From: Holothuria scabra
Taxonomy: Eukaryota > Echinodermata > Holothuroidea > Aspidochirotida > Holothuriidae
NCBI GenBank assembly: GCA_037179385.1
Contig: CM074181.1
Location: forward strand, 50,922,394-50,986,393
Direction of reading: 5' to 3'
Length of the DNA: 64,000 nt
In this document: one piece after another, positions 22,671-32,885 of the stretch
How positions within the stretch are numbered: the first letter of the stretch is position 1
Layout of the letters: every line of letters begins with the position of its first letter
Notes under the pieces: generated by a model
Databases searched by the model: none
Told to the model about the DNA's origin: nothing
Seen by the model: the letters and a program-made list of their open reading frames with translations, nothing else
Made by a program: the position numbers and the translations under genes

Positions 22671-24478
22671 TTTTTGCATCCTGATAAAGTAATTGAAAAA
22701 AAATAAAATGTTTGAACGGAAATAAACTTTGAAGCATTTCTTTCAAAAACAGTAAATGAATAAAATGTGTAACAATTAAGACAACATGCATGAATGTGTG
22801 TAAAACCTTTTTTGTGCGCACGTACAAGATCATCTAATAACTTCAAAATGCCTACTTTCACTAAATTAGATACCGTATATAATCTGCACTGTCGTTTATT
22901 GCATTTCACTACGAAGATGAAACGAACGTCTCAACGACAAGCTCAAACGTGACTTTGTTAAGTTAAGACCCTTTCTGCCTTTCGGATGGCTGGTTGATTT
23001 ACTGAAAAAAGGCAATCATACACTGAAGACCATTCTTACACGACCATTCTTATACGACCATTTTAGTACTTTATCATACACAAAATATGTCGTAAGGATA
23101 AGGTGCTGCCTTCGAATAATTCTTCCCTTCCTAACAAGTAGGCCCATCTCGTGCCTCACTCCTGCCCATGACAAGTGCCACGCACTGTAGAACGATTTTT
23201 TTTCGACAAGTCCTCTTTTCACTAGTTGGCACTGGCGTCCGGGTGGACTTGTAAAATGTACACAAAGTCCGGATTTCATGTGTTTCCCACATGATCCCTA
23301 CTTCTGCTTTGCCAGATTGCGGTTTAAATATTTTGAGAGATTTACTCGTAGTATTTTAACTTTGACTACATAATATACCGATGAATGAACAAATACAGCA
23401 CCATTTTGCATCTAGAAACCACTGAAAACTGGAAAAATTTTGTCTTTGGTAGTATGGATGTCACTTGTAAAATCTCCACAAAAAATACTAAGAATGAGTA
23501 TTTTGATATTTCTCATGCACCCCAAACAGGAAATTCCTAAATAGTAGGCCTATAACCAGTTCAAAGGTTTGCCGAACATAGCACCATTTTGCATCTAGGA
23601 AATGGTTTTCCTATTAAAACTGAAATCCATTCAAATATTGCTGCATTTGCGATCTACGTCCTCCTGAAGTTTACAATTTTTCCCATGTGAAAGGGAGATA
23701 CCGGTTCCCTTTAGTCTCATCCCCCAGGCCACAGATCAGATATGCTCAGCTTTGGGGTCCCTAAAAAGTGTTCGTATTACCATTTTTCATAGATTGTTTT
23801 TTATTGTCATTATTTGAGAAGTGGCAGACATGAGATTCGTATTTCAAGGCTGGGTACATGCAACTTATAGCACGCGGTAAGTGCCGTTTCCGGCCACGCA
23901 TCCACCCACTGTTCTCTGCCATGCTTTTACCTTTCTTTTAGAGGCTCATTGGGTTGGTTCATGAAATTCAAAAGAATTTTTTTGTCTGCTAACTTTCTTC
24001 ACATACCAATGACAAATGGCCAAACTTAGACAATCCCCATGCCCTACATACAAAAAACTGTTTAATGGGTGAGTATGATGGCTCAATTCGGTTTTCCAAA
24101 ATTCGTGACCAGACACTTTTTCAAGTTTTGCACAAAACCGTAACAAGTCCGGACAGCACAAAGTTCCATATTTTAACCTTTTATTTAACTAATTATGAAA
24201 CTAGACTAATTTTGCTAATTATAAGCATTTTCATGTGGTAGTACCCTTTAAAACTGTCATTAAGTTATCGATATCAACTCAATGTGCCCCTTCAAGCCAT
24301 AATGAAAACTGTCACAGAATCAATAATTTATTACATACAATAAAAAGATAAACTGTAATGAACAACTCTCATGATCGAGCATTCCTTAAAATCCACAGCA
24401 TTGTTCTGAATGTGAATCGATTAGCAACATTCGTATTTGTCAACATTAAAGTAATCTCCAGATCAGGCATATTGTTTT
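22671..24478. other. No gene recognised
   Basis: Short ORFs only. The words GCACCATTTTGCATCTAG recur near 23400 and 23580, and ATTGCACCATTTTGCATT appears near 36030. They hint at a low-copy dispersed repeat that I cannot delimit. Confidence 0.4.
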
Positions 24479-24537
24479 GATTAATTAATTAATTATTTTA
24501 ATTTATATTAAATTAATTAAATTAATTAATTAAAAAA
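24479..24537. repeat. TTAATTAA-rich palindromic AT tract
   Basis: About 58 bases are composed almost wholly of A and T in TTAATTAA words, self-complementary over most of the length. It is a probable cruciform or slippage site and is not coding. Confidence 0.85.
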
Positions 24538-24899
24538 GGTAGGCGGTGACATTATCTGATACTACGTAACCAGTCCCCTGTTGTTTGATATTTGTGAAGA
24601 CAAACCCTTATGAAAGACAGATTGTAAAAATTTCATTGTAGAAATAATCACGGTGTTTCTTCGAGGGTTTTCAATCTTCACCTTTTGAATCTTCACCTTT
24701 AAATTACATAAGATGAGCGCGTAACAGAACACAAACATCACAATTTGACTTTCTTCAATTATTTCCTCACTCCGTATGATTAAAGTCGGTCGGAATCGAT
24801 AATGAAGAGGGTGCGGGGAGGGAGAATGGATTACTTAAACTTGAGGTTCTTCAGGGGTTTCCTCTTTGGGGCCCCAGATCGTCTTTTCCGAAAGCTAGG

Positions 24900-26680
24900 G
24901 GGCTTTTCATGTGATGTAAATTCAGCCCTCGTTCGCGCGCCGAAAAATTTAATGTTTAAGACATCTCAGTAATGAAACTAAATGAAAATTAGAGAAAGAA
25001 TGGGCCACTTTCAACTTTTGCTGAAAAACGGTGCCCCCTAAAGACATTCTTACTGAAGCATAAACGTACTCTGGTTTCCTATAAATTCTTTTCAGGTGAC
25101 TTTCACAGAGCCGTTACATGTAAAGGGGCGCGCGGAGCGCGCCGAAAGATGAATTTTTACTTCATCTCAATAGTGAAATTGAAATAAAATTAGACAAAGA
25201 GTGGTCCATTTCCACTAACTCTGAATAAAGGTGACCCCTTAGGATATTTGTACAAAGCAAAAACGTACCGTTGGTTTCCTACACTGTTAAAAATTTCTGT
25301 TAATTTACAGACTTTTTTTTAACTTAAACTTTTTGTATTTTACTTTTAATAGAGAGTTTCTGTATCTTTACAGACACTTTGTATTGCTACAATAAAAAAA
25401 GGTTGTTTAACATGTATTTTCTGTTTATTTGAAAAACCATTTCTGTCTGCTTTTTTAACCAAATTTTACTGCTTTGTAAAACCTTTTCTGTAAATTTACA
25501 GAAATTTTAACAGTATTTTGTATTTTTCTGATTTCATATAAATATACTGTCATTCAACAAACATTCATTTTGTTTTTAAGCTGAACAAGAAACAAAAATA
25601 AGCCCAAACAAACAAACAAATAAGAAATAGCCAGAAAATTTTCAGTATATAACATGCATCGTTCTGCGAAGTTTCAGTTAAAAAAGAAAACATTTTTGGC
25701 AAATTTATGGCCCTATTTAAAAAGTAACTTACATTTATTATACTGACAATTGGTATACTGATGTCAACTCATCGCCACAGGCGCTCATGCACTTGCACGA
25801 ATTAAAAACGTTTCACAAATTTACTTGAAAGAGTCTGTAAATTTACCACTTTATGACGTATATCTCATTTTGCATAAATGGGTTGAGCTTATTTTGTAGG
25901 CATTTTCCTAACAAAAGGATTGTTGTTGCTTTGAATAATATCTTTTTTGGCGTTTTTTAATCAGGAAGTGATAAACTTATTGTTTACCTTGTCTGGAAAT
26001 GTTTGCAACCAATGTATTTGCATTCTTTGTCATATGTATTTTAAAAACAATTATTATATTGTACAAAAAATGTGACTTTCCAATTACAAAGTTCCTAGAG
26101 ATAGCAGTCTACCTGACAACAATATGACAACAAAGCATCCTCATTGTGTTTTGATTGAAAATAACTTCGTAACGACACATTACGTTGATAAGCAAATACC
26201 TGATCTACGTAATGGTGAAGTGTATGTTACGTAATAACATATGAAAGGAAAAAAGCGATATTATAATAAATATTAAAACGCCGAGAATGAAAACAGTAGG
26301 CTGTAAATTCACATAAAATTAAGGTAAAAAAAAACAGAACAATTCTGTAATTCGATTTTACAGTAGACATTTGTAAACTAATTTACATGCAAAAACTGTA
26401 AAGAAAAAACAAACACTTAATGTTTTCTCATGATTACAGTCTGGCTGTAAAAAAAACATTATTTGGTTGGAAAAAAATTTGCCATAAAAATTATGTAAAT
26501 TTACAGAGAAATTTTTAACAGTGTATAGAGTCCTTATCATGAGGTTTTTAAGGAGTCCTTATCTGTGATGTTACGCGCAGAACACGCCGAAAAATGAACT
26601 TTTGAGACATCTCAATAGAGAAATTAATGGAAATTAGAGAAAGGGTGGCCCTCTTTTCACTTCATCCGAAAAAGAGTGGA
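24900..26680 (+). repeat. 202-bp tandem repeat interrupted by a transposon
   Basis: Three units align on CGCGCCGAAA (24938, 25140, 26585), followed in each by ACATCTCAATAGTGAAAT-like and AATTAGAGAAAGAGTGG-like blocks. The spacing of units 1 and 2 is 202 bp. Units 2 and 3 are 1,445 bp apart; removing the 1,242-bp element and one TA gives 201 bp. Unit function is unknown. Confidence 0.8.
25282..26523. mobile_element. 1,242-bp non-autonomous TIR transposon
   Basis: The termini CACTGTTAAAAATTTCTGT and its inverted counterpart AGAAATTTTTAACAGTG are flanked by TA at 25280-25281 and 26524-26525. The TIR is about 30 bp and includes the palindromic word TGTAAATTTACAG, with several degenerate TTTACAG repeats inside. 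No transposase-like ORF is present: the interior is AT-rich and only has short ORFs. It sits precisely inside the 202-bp array, so the insertion site and TA duplication are well supported. Superfamily is unassigned. Confidence 0.85.
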
Positions 26681-26689
26681 GTTCCAGGT

Positions 26690-27940
26690 TACAGTCAAAT
26701 AAGATCATCGTCCTTTCAGAAAGCTTGGGGGAACTTGGTCAGAGAAGGGGACCAGAAGACGACCGCCTGCCTGCCTCCCTCTTGCACAAGTTACGGTAGA
26801 CCTTCAGCTGTGTACGGCTCGGACACTGGTGATAAGTTTCAGTGACAATGGAAGAGGTGCTCTACAAGAAGTAACCCCGAATCCTAACATATTTAAAACG
26901 GGTCCACGCGAAGCGTGTCGAAAAAAAACAGCGTTGAAACATTCATTGGAAGAATATTTTTATTTAGTTTTCAATGCAGTTTATGACCTGTTTAAACATT
27001 ATACAATTTGATTAAGTATCACTTGCGTAGCTCTGTTAGTTCCAGTTTGTATTTTGAAGCGAAAGCAACCAGACTAAGACGTAAAAAACTAAGTTCTGGA
27101 AAAAGGTGAGGGGGGCAGCTGCCCCCCGTGCCGCCCCGTAATCCCGCCTATCATAAAAATATAAAAATAGAAATATGTACAAACTTTTAAAAATAGAGAT
27201 CAACATATACATTTCAGTTTCTTAAATTCTTCCACCGATTTCCAAGATATCTATCTAACTGAACAAAGAAGACCATTTACCGTACGTTATGGAACGGAAA
27301 TTAATTCCTAGAAAAACGGTAAGTTTATTTTTTGTACAATCACAACGAAACTAGCATTTTAAGAGTATTCCTCCACAGGGAGCGAAATTGGGGTTATATT
27401 TTTTGTCGCAATTCGAATTCAAACGATTATTAATGCTGTATGAATCGCCATTAGTCTTACCCAAGCAGTAATCCAAGTCATGACTATAAACTATCGTAAG
27501 GTAATCTAAATGTAATTGACTCATAAGAACATTATGAGGCATACTGAACTATGAAGCCCGAATTGGTTTGTATGCCATCAGAATGTGTCATCTGAATGAT
27601 AAGTTACTCCGAAGTCCATCGCGCTGATCCCGAAGTCAATATTGATGTTTTAACTTAACCATAATTGTGTATTTAAGCAGAATATAATGCATTCAAATCT
27701 ACTTTTATTGAAGTTTCTGATACTCCATGTAAACAAGGAGTTGTTAGAAACCCCTGAGGGAATAGACCTGCATATGGTGTAACGGAGCAGAAAGTACGCC
27801 CTTATTTGGGGACAAAACAAACCACCACCGACAAATGCAGACAGCTGATTTGTCAACCAGTCAAATAGGCGCATAGCGTGCTGTACGTACAAGGCGATTT
27901 CTTATACATGCCGCCACGTGTTCCATTGTTTTGGTTTTGT
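26690..27940. other. No gene recognised
   Basis: A GC-rich 'GGGGGGCAGCTGCCCCCC' palindrome at about 27111-27128 recalls the hAT-like debris elsewhere. A degenerate GGAGTTGTTAG motif at 27736 resembles the hairpins at 18280 and 22415. Confidence 0.4.
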
Positions 27941-27953
27941 GCCCAAGGCCTAT

Positions 27954-28701
27954 GGCGAGCAATCGGTATCAAATCATGGGGAATTGACACATACCAATTT
28001 AAATCGACACATACCAATTTAAACCGACATATACCAATTTAAATCGGTACATACCAATTTAAACTGACACATACCAATTTAAATTGACACGTACCAATTC
28101 AAACTGAAACATACCGATTTAATCCGACATATACCAGTTTAAATCGACACATACCAGTTTAAATCGAAACCTACCGATTCACCTCATTAACATATTTGAT
28201 ATCCCGATTTCGCAACCTCCGCAAAACACGTGCTCTTTGCAATCCGCTAAGGCCTCACCACCTCAATAAAATGAAAGAGTTAAAAATGGAATCTACTGTT
28301 GTTGTGCTTCGTGCTCAGCGTTATCAATGGAGTACTGAAAACAAGCCAGGGAGCCACAATTGGACAAAAGGTCTACCCGACTTAAACCAATTGATAAGAA
28401 ACCGGAGTGATATGTACAACAACATCATCTAACTAAGGCCTACTGACATGTGTGCTCATTGAGAACAACTTACCACACTTAACAGAGCATGACAGCAATG
28501 GGCATTTAACAGTGGCTAAATGCGTACAAAGAGGTGGTGAGGCCTTAGCGGATTGCAAAGAGCATGTGTTTTGCTGGGGTTGCGAAATCGGGATATAAAA
28601 TATGTTAATGAGGTAAATTGGTAGGTGTCGATTTAAACTGGTATATGCCGATTTAAATTGGTATGTGTCAATTCCCCATGATTTGATACCGATTGCTCGC
28701 C
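27954..28701. mobile_element. Foldback element B with internal 20-bp repeats
   Basis: The left arm is 27954-28264 and the right arm 28531-28701. They are inverted repeats over GGCGAGCAATCGGTATC, the 20-bp tandem block, ATATCCCGATTTCGCAACC and CCGCTAAGGCCTCACCACCTC. The left arm has ten 20-bp units (consensus CGACACATACCAATTTAAAT); the right has three. The 140-bp difference in arm length equals exactly seven units. The 266-bp centre has no recognised protein. Long arms containing tandem subrepeats are typical of foldback transposons. Confidence 0.9.
27983..28185 (+). repeat. Ten 20-bp tandem repeats
   Basis: Units start at regular 20-base steps, with ATACCAATTT at 27991, 28011, 28031, 28051 and 28071. 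Degenerate forms follow at 28091, 28111, 28131, 28151 and 28171. They lie within the left arm of foldback B. This is not a CRISPR array: the units abut with no spacers and the genome is eukaryotic. Confidence 0.95.
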
Positions 28702-28704
28702 GTA

Positions 28705-29326
28705 AAGGCTGGCGTCTGTTTATGCATTCAAGGAAGTGTAACAGGACACCAATACAATCAGGGAAAAGTCCCTGGCGTAATGAGCAAACCAGAAACAGCA
28801 CACACACAAAAAAAAAAAAATACAGAGACACAAGAAGACGACTGATCAGCTTACACACTTAAAATAGTGCTTGAGATCACGCTTAGATTCTAAATATTTT
28901 TAGTTGTTAAACACTTCACATCTTTAGCAAATAAATGTGTTAAATAACCAACTGTTAAGGAATTGTAGGGGAAAAGTGTTTTTGAAAAAACGTTTTATTC
29001 CTAAATTCCGATTTTGGAGTGCATTATTTTAACATCTTTCCTTTAAGGTAACAAAATCTATTAGTATTAACAGATTAGCGCTAGACTTTAGATTATTTTC
29101 TATATGTTGTGAATTAATCCCACGCCGTCCTAATTGTGTTTAATTCTTTACGTAGCAACTTGGTGTTTGCAACCTAAGGTTTCTAATGAACTTGGTAGAC
29201 ATGGTGAAAAAGGACAAAGTTGAAATTTGAAGATTGAACTCGTATTCGGTGAAGTCTCGATGTATGAACGAAATTTAATAGGGCTTGAGGTTCTTACTAA
29301 TTCTTTCTTTTCAAGTTAATGTATTT
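28705..29326. other. No gene recognised
   Basis: Contains a short A run near 28808. No motif or repeat that I can support. Confidence 0.4.
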
Positions 29327-29330
29327 ATAT

Positions 29331-30160
29331 TGTAACGTTCGGGCGGTCCCTGGCCAAGATCGTGCGGAGTGTTTAAGGAGGACAGGCAGAACCTGCCGAG
29401 CGATTCTCAGGGTTAATCCCTTGGCTTAGGGATTCCTTTAGTTACGGTAGTTATGGTAGGATTAGCCGCGTGCTGCATAGACCATCGTTTGCCGTCAACG
29501 GTTATGCGAATGATTTCTCATCACATATGTCATGTTAATTTTCATTACATAACATAAGGTCTCCCGATCTTAAATTAATTCATGGGGGATAGGCACAGAT
29601 GTTTCTAAGTTATGTTTTATTAACGGCTTAAAATGTATTCCATTCCGTTCCTCCATTGGATTATAAGAGTTAAGAAAGCCGTGTCCTTTTTGTGTCTTTT
29701 CAAGAGTCATTGTAAAGCTATGCAAACTAAGTCCGGTATATAAGAATGTTCACGAAGGGGATAGGACACACCTTAGTCTACCTTTTCAATAGCAAGGTCG
29801 TATCTCGGCAGGCTTAGGCCCTGAAGCCATCACCATTCAGAACTGACAGGCCTCTGAAGCTGTATTAATCGTTTTTGTTTTGTAACTTCTCACCGTTTTT
29901 TGAAAGTCGATTGATTTTAAACTTTTTCAGGACGGAGAAGTCACTTTTTACATTTTCTTTGAAATTCGGTAACGGAAATTCACCTTTTTCCATACTTTAA
30001 CTTGGACTGTTTGGATCATTTTTACCCTCGTGTCGACTTTATTCTATTATGCCGATCCTTGTGACCAGTCACGAAACCACAACTTAGGCCAAGAAACCCC
30101 CCCCCCCCCCATAGGCCTAGACGCTACCCACGAAGCAACCATAACTCCCAATTCCTTACA
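29331..30160. mobile_element. Solo LTR (Ty3/gypsy-like)
   Basis: The 830-bp segment begins TGTAACGTTCGGGCGGTCCC and ends CAATTCCTTACA, giving TG...CA termini with TGTAA/TTACA short inverted ends. It is flanked by a 4-bp duplication ATAT (29327-29330 and 30161-30164). A TATA-like box, TATATAAG, lies at 29737-29744 near the middle, as in an LTR promoter. No second LTR, primer-binding site or gag-pol sequence adjoins, so it is a solo LTR left by recombination. TGTAACG starts are common in animal Ty3/gypsy LTRs; that assignment is inference. A 14-base C run lies at 30097-30110. Orientation is not proven. Confidence 0.7.
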
Positions 30161-30164
30161 ATAT

Positions 30165-32720
30165 TAACAATTCCGTGCTATTTTTAAAAGTAGGCGTTGA
30201 TTTAGGAATTTCGAAAATGAAGGTTAAATTTTGGGGAAAGAATGGTGCGGGACAGATATGGGACGTTTAAAAGCGATTCCAACCCGAAAAATGTCATCAA
30301 AGGTAAAACTGCAAAACCTCGTAAATTGCTGATAGATAGCCTATCAAAGGCTGGTACTTTTCATAAAAAACAAATGTTTGCCATGATAAAAGAGCTCATA
30401 ACGTCGATATCCACAACTGAATGAAAGTATTACAGGGTCACTACCGCATTACAGTGCTTATAGTGATCATAATCAGGCAACTTAGTTTCATAATCCAACA
30501 GCTACGGAAAGAGTTACAATTTTGAATTTTGTGGTTTCATTACTTGTAACGGTTTTTTATAGCCTGAAAAAGTGACTTGTCATGAATTTTTGAAAACTGA
30601 AGTAAGCCTTTCAGTACTCACTCATAACAGAGTTATTGTATGTAGGATATGAGGAGCAAGTTTGACCATTTGTCATTGTATGTGAAGAAAAGATGACAGG
30701 TTTTGAAAAAAAAATATTGAATTTAGTGAACCTTACCAATAAACCGCTGTACGAAAAGGAGGACGCCCCTGATTTGGGGAGGTCAAAGGTCATATGAGAC
30801 CACTTAAGGTGAAACTGCGAAAATTCCGCAGAGATCAACTTTGTAGTGTAGAAGCTCTTGCACTTTAGATCAGATTCGGAGATCTGGATTCTCCGCCGTG
30901 GACAGAACAGATCTCGTACAGGGAATCTAAAATCAGGGTGTCAAAGCTCGGAAAATGAAGGCGACCCGCGATCAACATGACCTATGACGCAGTTCCTGGT
31001 TTCTCCCGCGAAATACAACACATACAATCACGGAGCAGCTGCGCTAAAACTTGCGCTGCACTTGCACTAGCACCACACACAGTGTATACAGTATTTACTA
31101 CGTAATATACTCCGTTTGACGTTGTACTAGTGATTGGCTTCAAGCGACTCGGGTCTCTCTATTTTCAAGTTATACTGTTCACTCGAGATTCTCTCTCGAA
31201 CGTGTTTTAGAAAAAATATGATCCTTTTGCTTCTCGTAATCAAGGTAAAGATTTTGATATTTCCAAACTGTATCTCTTATTTTGTGGGAAACGAATGTTA
31301 CTTAGGACAACCGATTTAAGAGGACTTCGCATAACCGCACCAAACAAGTATCCATAACAAGTGGCTTATTTTGCAGCTAACGTTTCGACGGTATAGATTA
31401 TACAGCTTATTCAGTAACAAGTGCAACACGGTAAAACGTTTTTGATTCTCTCGTGTACTTGGTGTATTTGTACAGAGTATGTAAGCTAATGGACATTGTT
31501 TACACTAAAATCATGACAACTACACGCGAGACCCTGGAAAGTCTAGTTCATTGCCTCGCCTCCTGTTTGTTGATCGCTTGATCGTGTTTGATTCACCACG
31601 ACTGGAGGGATCAAGTGTGAAAGCAAAACCTTTGATCCCCTTGGGGGGAGGATCTGATCCGGATCTGATCGCCCCCTCGAGACCAGCTCATAAGTGTGAA
31701 AGCGATGGTAAGAAGAATAAACTTGAATGATTATAAGAGGTCACAAGAGGTCAAGTATTGAAATCCAAACGCGACATTTCACGATGGGGACATTCCAAGT
31801 CCTCTTAAGTTACATGTCAATACGGTGGTGGTACCAAACAGACCTTTCCCCCTTCCGTCATATCCTGGCCCAGAGGTCAAGACACGTGTCTTTCAGACTT
31901 GGATCCCAGTCGGTTTCGATTCGCAGTTTTGCTGATTTGAGACTTGAATGGTAATTGTGTGAATTAACTGACGGATTGCAAAAGATTACTCGTTTCCAAC
32001 GCGATTCAAGACCGGTTCAAAATCGACTCATAATCCATCGAAAGGGACGAGTGTGACGGCTGAATTAATTCGAAAAACATAAAATCTTCCAACCTGATCT
32101 AATACCCATACTTTAACAGCAGCAGACAACAATAGCAGGATTAGCATGAAATTTCGAAATGCATATCGAATTTTAAAAACGGAATCTGCACATGAATTGA
32201 TACTGGCTTCGATTTGCATGTGGTGGCATACATGTAAACTAACTATTGCACCTGTTGTATACTAAAAACGCTAGGGTTTCGCAGTAATTGATACTGAATG
32301 CCACAAGAAAATCGGACCCAAGTTTTCTCTGGTTTTGACGATTGTTGGAGAAAAGGAATGGCCGTCTTAAAGGTAGAGTCATAAGTTGGAGGGAACTCCT
32401 CCTTTAGAAAGTTTATCTCAGAATGGAGTTTATATGAAATGGCGCGATCACTTGTTGGGTTAAGAAGGGAAAAGCTTGCGTCAATGTCCCTTTAAGGACC
32501 TACAAAGACAAAGGCTTACAGGCTACATATTTATATAAGTCCATACATTGCTGTAAAGGTGACCTCTTCTTAAGTCAGAAACCAAGAGACTGACCTATTT
32601 TAAATTTTTGTGAAAACGAAAAGGGGAGGATTTTACTCTCCTTCTGGAAAGAGAGGTTTGACACACCTTCCTTACCCTCATCCCTTGACAGAAATACTGA
32701 GACAATATGTTTGCCATTGT
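30165..32720. other. No gene recognised; single AGGTCA minisatellite unit
   Basis: A perfect AGGTCAAAGGTCA lies at 30780-30792, followed by further AGGTGAAACTG sequence resembling an isolated, decayed 145-bp unit. AGAGGTCACAAGAGGTCAAG near 31737 is a weaker relative. An ORF at 31134-31319 crosses a possible AAG|GTAAAG donor but has no recognised product. Confidence 0.4.
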
Positions 32721-32725
32721 ATAAA

Positions 32726-32885
32726 CCCAACCAACATGCCCAGCTGGGCCCCAACTGGGTTTCAGCTTGGCTACTTGCTGGGCCCCACGTGGGAACACCT
32801 GACAAACACGAATGGGTCCCAGCTGGGGCCCAACAAGTATCCCAGCTGACACCCAGCTGTGGCCCAGCTGGGCATGTTGGCTGGG
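32726..32885. mobile_element. 160-bp CAGCTG-rich palindromic element
   Basis: The left arm from 32726 (CCCAACCAACATGCCCAGCT...) and the right arm ending at 32885 are imperfect inverted repeats of about 70 bp around a centre of about 20 bp. CCCAGCTGGG-type words recur along both arms. ORFs read through in every frame as a consequence. It may be a tiny MITE; no clear target duplication is seen. Confidence 0.75.

Noticed and set aside
27983..28185. Regular 20-bp repeats that might suggest a CRISPR array
   Set aside because: Units are directly adjacent with no spacers, lie in an inverted-repeat arm and occur in eukaryotic DNA.
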